Of a DNA stretch of 64,000 nt, positions 37,328-45,000 are shown piece by piece. The stretch is from NCBI GenBank assembly GCA_026125385.1, contig JAHCLG010000003.1:62001-126000 (forward strand). Direction: 5' to 3'. The stretch comes from Legionellales bacterium (GTDB lineage Bacteria; Pseudomonadota; Gammaproteobacteria; JAHCLG01). Made by a program: the position numbers and the translations under genes. The notes below the pieces were generated by a model. It was given only the letters and a program-made list of their open reading frames with translations. It was not told the origin of the DNA and did no database searches. Position 1 is the first letter of the stretch. The number at the start of each line of letters is the position of its first letter.

Positions 37328-37470
37328 AGCCTGTTCACAACTTACTAAGGCATGTTGACAATTCTACTCTGCTGGCCGTATCGTGCCGATTTTTTGTGCT
37401 CCGCTGCTCATTTACTTTGTGTAAACTGTGCGCTAGTGCACAAAAATCAAGGATATTGATAACTTTCCTG
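37328..37470. repeat. palindromic repeat family B, copy 2 (diverged)
   Basis: It begins AGCCTGTTCACAACTTACTA and contains TGCCGATTTTTTGTGCTCC, matching the order of blocks in the copies at 34558 and 50291, with extra sequence between and without a clear mirrored end. It fills the gap between the convergent darG and rpoS genes; nothing else is recognisable there. Confidence 0.55.
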
Positions 37471-37472
37471 GC

Positions 37473-38531
37473 TTACCCCTCAAAAACCATATCACCCGTT
37501 AAACCATTTAACTCCATAATTTCACGCAAGGTTTTGAGCGCTTCCACTTGAATTTGGCGCACACGTTCGCGCGTTAAACCAATTTCTCGTCCTACTTCTT
37601 CGAGTGTAGCTTTTTCGTGGCCGCGTAAACCAAACCGTCTTGCTAAGACTTCGGCTTGTTTGTCGGATAATTGATCGAGCCAATTTTCTAAATTCATGTG
37701 TAAATTTTCGTCTTGTAATTGACGTGCAGGTTCAGTGTGATGATCGGCAGCAACAGTATCCACTAAGGTTTTATCGCCTTCATTACCGATTGGTGCATCA
37801 ATTGAAGAGATTCTCTCATTCAAGCTCAACATTTTTTTGACATCTTCTATGGGCTTGTCGAGCATGGCCGCAATATCTTCGGCGGTTGGCTCTTGATCAA
37901 AATTTTGCGCCAGTTCACGCGCTGCGCGCAAATAGACATTTAATTCTTTGACCACATGCACCGGCAAGCGAATGGTACGGGTTTGATTCATGATGGCGCG
38001 TTCAATGGTTTGGCGTATCCACCAGGTGGCATAGGTTGAAAAACGAAAACCCCGTTCGGGATCAAATTTTTCCACCGCGCGAATTAAGCCTAAATTCCCT
38101 TCTTCAATTAAATCTAATAACGCTAACCCACGGTTACAATAACGACGGGCAATTTTTACGACTAAACGAAGATTACTTTCAATCATGCGTTTACGTGCCG
38201 CGTCATCGCCTTTTAAGGCTAAGCGGGCAAAATACACTTCTTCTTCAGCAGATAATAAGGGAGCAGCACCGATTTCTGATAAATAAATTTGCGTGGCATC
38301 GGTATAATTATCGTTGCGTTCACTGCGATTTGAACGCGCTTTAATATTTGCCACCGCTTGTTCCACATCGTCGTCTATGTCATCTTCGAGATCATCGGCA
38401 AAATCATCGTCGCTCATTTCATCGAATTCTTCGACTGCCATGGGATCAAAATCCATATCGTGATCGTTATCTTCAGCCGATGATGTTTTGCCTTTCGTTT
38501 TTTCACTCATAGCGTTTTTGCTACTCCTCAT
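37473..38531 (-). CDS. rpoS: RNA polymerase sigma factor RpoS
   Basis: RpoS directs stationary-phase and stress transcription. The N-terminal 65 residues are very acidic, with repeated Asp and Glu. Region 1.2 follows ([21 protein letters not shown]), then region 2 with [19 protein letters not shown] and [17 protein letters not shown], region 3, and region 4 with the helix-turn-helix [23 protein letters not shown] 38531 directly follows the nlpD stop; ATG 38510, with AGGAG 13 bases before it, is an alternative. The neighbour nlpD is the classic partner, and the rpoS promoter often lies inside nlpD. Confidence 0.97.
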   Translation of the reverse strand: MRSSKNAMSEKTKGKTSSAEDNDHDMDFDPMAVEEFDEMSDDDFADDLEDDIDDDVEQAVANIKARSNRSERNDNYTDATQIYLSEIGAAPLLSAEEEVYFARLALKGDDAARKRMIESNLRLVVKIARRYCNRGLALLDLIEEGNLGLIRAVEKFDPERGFRFSTYATWWIRQTIERAIMNQTRTIRLPVHVVKELNVYLRAARELAQNFDQEPTAEDIAAMLDKPIEDVKKMLSLNERISSIDAPIGNEGDKTLVDTVAADHHTEPARQLQDENLHMNLENWLDQLSDKQAEVLARRFGLRGHEKATLEEVGREIGLTRERVRQIQVEALKTLREIMELNGLTGDMVFEG

Positions 38532-39188
38532 TTAGCGACGTGCTAAAAATTGCAAGGGGTCAACCGGTTTACCATTATTACGAATTTCAAAGTGCAATAA
38601 TACTTGCCCTGCATTGTTTTTTCCCATTCGTGCAATGATTTGGTTGCGCTTGATGGTATCGCCCTCTTTTACTAAGAGTTCGCTATTATGCGCATAAGCA
38701 CTCAGGAAATTATCATTATGCTTGATAATAAGCAACTTACCATAACCGCGTAAACCACTACCTGCATATACTACCACACCTGCTGCGGTAGTCATCACTG
38801 GCTCGCCATATTTTCCCGCAATATTAATTCCTTTATTTTCGGCGGAATACGTTTGAATGACTTTACCGCGCGCTGGCCACTGCCAAGCAGAGGAATGCTG
38901 TGGTGCCGTTGCAATGAGCGTTTTCACAGGTGCAGGATTAGATGGTTTGACTTCTTGGGAATGTCTAGGTGTGGGCGTAGGTTTTATCGTGGGTGTGTTT
39001 GAAGAATAGTGAAACACTTGCAATGATTGTTGCGCAATCGGTGTAGCGGTTTGCGAACGATACGACATTGCCTGAGGAGCAGGCGTCGCTCCGCCATTCA
39101 CCACCGGAGCTAATGCCGAGGTGTCGCGCGCACAGGCGCTCAGTTGAAGGAGTGCAAAGATAAAAAGTATATATACATAACGCTGCAT
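38532..39188 (-). CDS. nlpD: NlpD-type lipoprotein, amidase activator
   Basis: The protein starts with a lipoprotein signal (LLQLSACARD, lipid cysteine near residue 19), has a Pro/Ser/Thr-rich linker over about 20-95, and ends with a degenerate LytM (M23) domain: WQWPARGKVIQTYSAENKG, YAGSGLRGYGKLLIIKHND, SAYAHNSELLVKEG, and LLHFEIRNNGKPVDPLQFL. The missing zinc ligands fit NlpD, which activates the AmiC amidase rather than cutting peptidoglycan. At 218 residues it is short because the LysM domain of E. coli NlpD is absent. It directly precedes rpoS. Confidence 0.9.
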   Translation of the reverse strand: MQRYVYILFIFALLQLSACARDTSALAPVVNGGATPAPQAMSYRSQTATPIAQQSLQVFHYSSNTPTIKPTPTPRHSQEVKPSNPAPVKTLIATAPQHSSAWQWPARGKVIQTYSAENKGINIAGKYGEPVMTTAAGVVVYAGSGLRGYGKLLIIKHNDNFLSAYAHNSELLVKEGDTIKRNQIIARMGKNNAGQVLLHFEIRNNGKPVDPLQFLARR

Positions 39189-39210
39189 GGCATGCCTTGA
39201 TCACTATTTA

Positions 39211-39804
39211 TTAAAAAAGATTCTTATAACAAAGCCAGCCGATAAAGCCAAGTATAAATAGTGAAATCAGGATAATCATTAAGCGATCAAGCCGATGAAT
39301 TAAGGATTGTTCAAGTCGCACACCACAATAGCGCATAATGAGCGCAATTAAAAAAAAACGGGCACCACGACCTATAAACGACGCCAAGATAAAGGGCATT
39401 AACGCCATATGCAAACTGCCAGCGGCCAGAGTAAAAATTTTATAGGGAATAGGAGTAAAACCCGCAATAATCACCGCCCAAAAGCCCCATTCATTAAACC
39501 CGTTTAACGCTTGTTGATAGGTATCCCAATATCCCCAATTAATTAAATAGGGGGTAATTATTTCAAATAAGGCATATCCCATCAGGTAGCCAAATAATCC
39601 GCCTAGAACGGAAAATAGCGTGGTTAACCATGCAAAATACCAACTGCGTTTGGGTTCTGCCATGCTCATAGGTACAAGCATGACATCGGGTGGGATGGGA
39701 AAAAAAGACGCTTCTGCAAAACTCAACCCGCTTAAATAATAAGGCGCATGACGATGGCGCGACCAATTCATCACCCGTAAAAATAAGCGGGAAAATAGTT
39801 TCAT
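39211..39804 (-). CDS. yqaA: YqaA-family DedA-like membrane protein
   Basis: This 197-residue inner membrane protein has four to five hydrophobic helices and the SNARE-associated/DedA-like signatures: SFFPIPPDVMLVPMSMA near residue 34 and GFTPIPYKIFTLAAG near 115. The family is thought to move lipid carriers, but the substrate here is unknown. Its ATG overlaps the surE stop by 4 bases, and it sits where pcm stands in many gammaproteobacteria between surE and nlpD. Confidence 0.9.
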   Translation of the reverse strand: MKLFSRLFLRVMNWSRHRHAPYYLSGLSFAEASFFPIPPDVMLVPMSMAEPKRSWYFAWLTTLFSVLGGLFGYLMGYALFEIITPYLINWGYWDTYQQALNGFNEWGFWAVIIAGFTPIPYKIFTLAAGSLHMALMPFILASFIGRGARFFLIALIMRYCGVRLEQSLIHRLDRLMIILISLFILGFIGWLCYKNLF

Positions 39805-40568
39805 TTTTTGCCTTGAATAAAATTACGCCGTGATAACCAACTCGAAATTTGTTCGAAGAGTTGATATTGGGTTAAATCCAATTGTAAGGGGGTTATCGAC
39901 ACTTGATCGTTTTTAATCGCAAAAAAATCCGTGCCTGGGCCTGCATCTTCTACTGCTCCTGGTAAGCCAATCCAATAAATTTTTGCACCGCGTGGATCTT
40001 CGCTGGCAATGGCCGGTTCTGCGCAATGGCGAGTGCCTAAGCGGGTGATTTCAACACTTTTGATTTTTTCTAACGGTAACTCTGGAATATTAATATTTAA
40101 AATCGTACTGCGGGGTAAGGGATCATGTAATAATTGTTCGACAATTCTCACCGCGATGTGAGCGGCCGATTCGTAATATTTTAATTTTTCCCCCGCTAAT
40201 GAAATAGCAAGCGAAGGCAAGCCCATAAATCGCCCTTCCATGGCGGCAGCCACGGTACCTGAATAAAACACATCATCACCTAAATTGGCACCCGCATTAA
40301 CACCAGAAACGACTAAGTCCGGTGGTGCGGGCAGTAAACCTGTGATCGCTAAATGCACGCAATCGGTTGGTGTGCCGTCAATCGAAAAACGGTTGTTACC
40401 GTGTTCAGTGACACGCAAAGGTCGCGATAAGGTTAAGGAATTACTGGCACCGCTGCGATTACGATCGGGTGCTACCACATACACTTCACCAAATTGTTGC
40501 ATGGCATTAGCAAGGGCAGCTAAGCCTGGCGCATTAATACCATCGTCGTTCGATACTAAAATTCTCAC
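39801..40568 (-). CDS. surE: 5'/3'-nucleotidase SurE
   Basis: SurE is a metal-dependent nucleotidase and exopolyphosphatase linked to stationary survival. The N-terminal MRILVSNDDGINAPG carries the two metal aspartates, followed by APDRNRSGASNSLTL near residue 36 and the VSGVNAGANLGDDVFYSGTV segment near 88. The length of 255 residues is normal. It forms a run with yqaA, nlpD and rpoS, the usual survival-gene cluster. Confidence 0.97.
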   Translation of the reverse strand: MRILVSNDDGINAPGLAALANAMQQFGEVYVVAPDRNRSGASNSLTLSRPLRVTEHGNNRFSIDGTPTDCVHLAITGLLPAPPDLVVSGVNAGANLGDDVFYSGTVAAAMEGRFMGLPSLAISLAGEKLKYYESAAHIAVRIVEQLLHDPLPRSTILNINIPELPLEKIKSVEITRLGTRHCAEPAIASEDPRGAKIYWIGLPGAVEDAGPGTDFFAIKNDQVSITPLQLDLTQYQLFEQISSWLSRRNFIQGKK

Positions 40569-40633
40569 GAAATTTTCCTTTAGAAATAATCGTCTCTTTG
40601 TTAATTTAAGGTGATATTCTGTATAGAATCAAG

Positions 40634-41113
40634 TTATTTAAGTGATTTTAGTAATATCGTACTTAATACAGCAATTCCTTCTTGACGCCCAATGGCACCG
40701 AGATGATCGGTAGTAGTGGCTTTTACACTCACACAAGTTATCTCAATCTGCAATAAGCTTGCAATGGTCTCACGCATGGATTGAATATGGGGGGCCATTT
40801 TCGGTTGCTGAGCAATAATGGTGGTATCGATATTCACAATTTCATAATTTTGATTATTCATTAAGGCGATTATTTTTTTTAATAATAATGACGATGGCGC
40901 ATTCTTTAATGACTCATCTTCGTCGCGAAAAAAATGCCCCAAATCGCCTAATGCCAGCGCGCCTAATAGGGCATCCATAATGGCATGCAAGACGACATCG
41001 CCATCGGTATGCGCGCTCATGCCATGCGTATGAGGAATTTCAATGCCGCCTAAGATTAATTTTTTTCCTGCCTCAAAAGGATGAACATCAAAACCATTGC
41101 CAATTCTAAACAT
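40634..41113 (-). CDS. ispF: 2-C-methyl-D-erythritol 2,4-cyclodiphosphate synthase
   Basis: IspF closes the cyclic diphosphate in isoprenoid synthesis. The zinc-binding DVHPFE (Asp and His) lies at residues 8-13 and DGDVVLHAIMDALLGALALG near 38. I start at ATG 41113 (MFRIGNGFDVHPF), giving 159 residues, the family length; a longer frame runs back into ispD. Its start lies inside the last codons of ispD (8-base overlap), so the two genes are coupled. Confidence 0.97.
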   Translation of the reverse strand: MFRIGNGFDVHPFEAGKKLILGGIEIPHTHGMSAHTDGDVVLHAIMDALLGALALGDLGHFFRDEDESLKNAPSSLLLKKIIALMNNQNYEIVNIDTTIIAQQPKMAPHIQSMRETIASLLQIEITCVSVKATTTDHLGAIGRQEGIAVLSTILLKSLK

Positions 41114-41813
41114 ATTTATTTTCCTTAAGATAAACTTGTGCAAGCAATTCATCACCTGGATAGGTAATTTTAATATTATTCGCATCACCCATGATCATAC
41201 CAACTTTAAATCCTGCTAATTCCATCGCCATGGCTTCGTCGGTTACGGATAATTGATTGTTTTCGGCGTGTTCTAACGCTAAAGTTAATTCCTGATAACG
41301 AAAACATTGCGGCGTTTGCGCTTGCCATAATTGTTCTCGATCGATCGTGGTAATAATTTTATTATTCTTCACCTGTTTAAGTGTTTCGCGCACCGGCAAT
41401 CCTAAAATTGCACCACTATTTTCTTGTTGGCAATGATTCAATAATTTTAAAATACTTGCCACTTGCAGACAGGGGCGCGCAGCATCGTGCACCATCACCC
41501 AATCTTCTGGGTTTGCACGATTTTTGAGTGCGCGTAACGCATGTAATACAGATTGGGCGCGGTGTTTGCCCCCCACAATAAATTGGCAGCGGGGATTGGT
41601 GGCTAAGGCTGTGAGTTTCCAACGTTCATCGTCTGGATGAACCGCAATCATGAGCTGAATAACTTCAGGAATATTTAAAAAAACATTAGCGGCATGCTCG
41701 AGGATCGTATAATGACAAATGCTAAGATATTGTTTAGGAATATCCAACTGCATCCGCGCACTTAAGCCCGCCGCAGGAATAATCACCCAAAATGATGGAA
41801 TTTTGTTAATCAT
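41106..41813 (-). CDS. ispD: 2-C-methyl-D-erythritol 4-phosphate cytidylyltransferase
   Basis: IspD transfers CMP to methylerythritol phosphate. The CTP-binding start VIIPAAGLSARMQLDIPKQY has the family glycine/arginine/lysine set, VMVHDAARPCL near residue 105 binds metal, and TDEAMAMELAG near 195 is the C-terminal signature. The length of 235 residues is normal. It is coupled to ispF. The upstream gap is filled by a palindromic repeat, so the promoter must lie in or beyond that repeat, or transcription comes from the giant gene further upstream. Confidence 0.97.
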   Translation of the reverse strand: MINKIPSFWVIIPAAGLSARMQLDIPKQYLSICHYTILEHAANVFLNIPEVIQLMIAVHPDDERWKLTALATNPRCQFIVGGKHRAQSVLHALRALKNRANPEDWVMVHDAARPCLQVASILKLLNHCQQENSGAILGLPVRETLKQVKNNKIITTIDREQLWQAQTPQCFRYQELTLALEHAENNQLSVTDEAMAMELAGFKVGMIMGDANNIKITYPGDELLAQVYLKENKYV

Positions 41814-41826
41814 AATACCTATACAG

Positions 41827-41957
41827 TAGCCTAGAACGGAGCGTGACGTAGCCTGGAACGCAGCGCAGCGGAGATCCAGGATCCAGAGCCTTTTTAAAAC
41901 ACCGATCCTGGATCTCCGCTGCGCTGCGTTCCAGGCTACGTCATGCTGCGTTCCAGA
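41827..41957. repeat. palindromic repeat family A, copy upstream of ispD
   Basis: The left arm GTAGCCTGGAACGCAGCG ... GAGATCCAGGATC (41849-41882) pairs with GATCCTGGATCTC ... CGCTGCGTTCCAGGCTAC (41903-41939), with half arms added at both sides. It lies between the 3' end of the giant gene and the ispD start, on the same strand as both. Confidence 0.88.
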
Positions 41958-42004
41958 TTATAAAGCTTAAAGCATACCATAACTGTGATTAATTTGAACG
42001 AGGT

Positions 42005-45000
42005 CTATGACGGCTGGAGCCCTAACTCCCTCAATACCTGAGCTGATGCTCCATTACTTGCCTGTCGCTTTTCTAACGCCTCAATGATATTGGAAGATTC
42101 GAATACTTTTTTAGAGGCATTAAAAAAAGAAAAACGACAATGTTGAGTATAGCATTTTTCTAGCATTGACTTGAATGCAGGGAATTTAAGCAATTCCTGA
42201 ATCACGGATTTTCTTATATTATCCATCCCGTGAGTGAATTTTTCTAAAAGGAATCGAATGCCAAACGGTAATTTTTTTGCACCGTACTGTGATTTCCCTG
42301 CAGATAAAGTAAAACCATTTAAAAAAATTCCATCATTAAAAATCTTGCCATTATTAGTGAAATATTCACAAATACTTTTAACTAAAATATCTTTGTGACT
42401 GCTCAGTTTTTTAAACGCGAGGTCAATATATCTGTTATATCTTTGATAAAGATCAATGCCAGCATATTCAGATTTATCTTTAGAAAAACACTCGAAAAAT
42501 TCCCCCATGTCTTGCAATGGTAATTCAGATTCAGAAGAAAGGTACTTTATAATTAAATCAAAAGCTGAATCTAAAGTGATGTCATATAATGAAATTTCTT
42601 TTAAATACTCATATTTAAGCAATTCTCTAATTATATTTTGCGAATTGTCTATAAATTTTTTAATTAATTCTATACATCCTACCAATTCTGCGCTGCATTT
42701 CAATTTACCCCTCAGATAACCCGCATTTAACACATCTTTAAATTGTTCACGTACTAAGTCTTCTGGAAGAATTTTTATGATGAGTGTTAAAAAACCTTGA
42801 ATCCGATTGTCATCATTAATGCTAGACTTTAAGTCTAATAAACCGAGCAAGCTGTTAATTTTTCCAAGAGCCTCTTCCTCCGGAAAATTTTTCTTAATTA
42901 AAGATGCAGCCTGAAAAGTTGCGCTAAACTTATCATCATGGGATAAAATTTTATCTTTTAAATAGTTTATATCGAGCAATTCGTTAATTTTTTCTTGAAG
43001 CTTATCTCCTTCAAAAATGTTTTTAACTATATTCACCAAAAGATGAATTTCGCCCATATTAGCTTTATCTTTTAATAAATCAAGGTTGAAAAAATCATTA
43101 TTTAACAAGCTAACATCAAAAGATGAATATTTTTCTTTAAAAGACTTTATTAACCTGACTAAATAATGTATCTTACTAATTCCATCTGAAGGAAAATCAG
43201 AAAATTTGCTTTTCAAGTACTTTGAATCGAATAATATGGTAATTTTTTTAATGACTACAGGCCTTGAAAAGGACTCATCAATTAATATTGCTAATTCATA
43301 AACCTTATTCCCCCAGCGCTCAAAAGGAAGGGCAAAATCAATTCTAGATTGCAATTTACTATCACTCAAGTCAAGCAACTCAGTTACTCTTTCCGCGGCT
43401 AAATCTTCCGGCAGAAAATCATTTACTAATTTTACAACCATTCCTGTTTCATGGGGGGGAGTATTCAGCATTATTAAAGAGTTTAGATCGAGCAATTCGG
43501 CAATTTTTTTTGCGGCTTCCTCTTCAGGAAAAAAATCTTTAATTAACTCTACCGCAGCACGCGTGCACTTAACGTTTTTCATCAATTTTTTTAAACTTTC
43601 TGTAGAAATTAATGCATTAATTGCAGCGCTAATAGAAGCATTCTTTTTATAAAGATCTTTAAATGACGTTAAATAAAACTTAAAATAGTCAATATTACTT
43701 AATATACCAGGATTATCACTGTTAAGTATTTTAATAAAAAGCTCTAGTTCCCCAAGAGCATTGTTTGGCTCCATACGTTTTAATCTTACGTCAAGCCATG
43801 AGGTGATAACCGATTTGTAGTCAAAGTCCGGATATGTATTGTATTGATTAACTTCAAAACGTTGATAAAAAAATGAAATCATCTTAAAAACATTCAGAAT
43901 ATCAGAAAAAATTTCATTAATGCTATTTTTATTATTTAATAATAATTTTATAAGCTCTTCCTTTTCATTTTCTGAAATAACATATAATGCTAAAATTTTA
44001 AAAACTCTATTTTCTAACTCAGAATAATTTGAAAATGTAATTGTGGCATCGGAAGGATTCGGGGAAAAATATGCCAACCTAATTTCCAAATCAACATCTC
44101 TACGATTCTTCAATTTATATAAATTCTGAAGCTCACCATAAAACCCCCTAAGGCTTTCAGATGAATTGCTTATATCAATATTAACAAGATACGATTTAAT
44201 CTTTTTGAGCACGTTAAAAACAGCAGGAATATCACCTTCATAAGGGCGAGATTGCATATATTCTAACAATATCTTAGCCAAAACAGCCCTATCAACCGGC
44301 GCATTAAACTCAGCAGAAGATAATAAAAATTGCTGATTTAATGTATTACTTAATAACTTCAATGACTCCGGTGAATTATCGTCTGCAATTACCATTTTAT
44401 TTAGCAGATCGACTTGTTCCTGGGATAATCCCCCCGCACATTCAATGGCGATTGCTGCTTGCGCGCAAAGTTTGGGAGATGCCGTTAGCAAATTTGTTGA
44501 GCTCAGCGCTTGCAGTGTTTCATCTTTTAGCGGCGAGTTTGATTTTAATAATGCTGCTGTGGCTAAATAGGCAGACCGAGCAGCAGATTTTTGTTGTTCA
44601 TTAAGCTGTTGATCTTGTTTCTGCAGCCATACTTGTTGTTCCTGTAACCGCGCCTCTAGAAATGTCGTCACTAGGATGCTTAACGCATCAGGACCTTGAC
44701 TTAATTTATTTTGTAAAATTTCCGCCAACAATTCAGCAAACGTATTGTACTGATAGGGCATTTTATTTTTAACACTAAAATACTTTAAAAGTTCCTCCAA
44801 TAATCCATCGTCTAATCCATCGTCTAATCCATCGTCTAATCCATCGTCTAATCCATCGTCACGACAATATTTTTTATCCTTTGATAAGTAACCCAACCAA
44901 AAATGAACAGAGCCTGTGTGGAGTAAATCTTCGGTTTGCAAGTGCCACTGTAAATCTGCAGAAGAATTGGGTGCAAGCGTTTCTAACGCTTGATAAAAGC

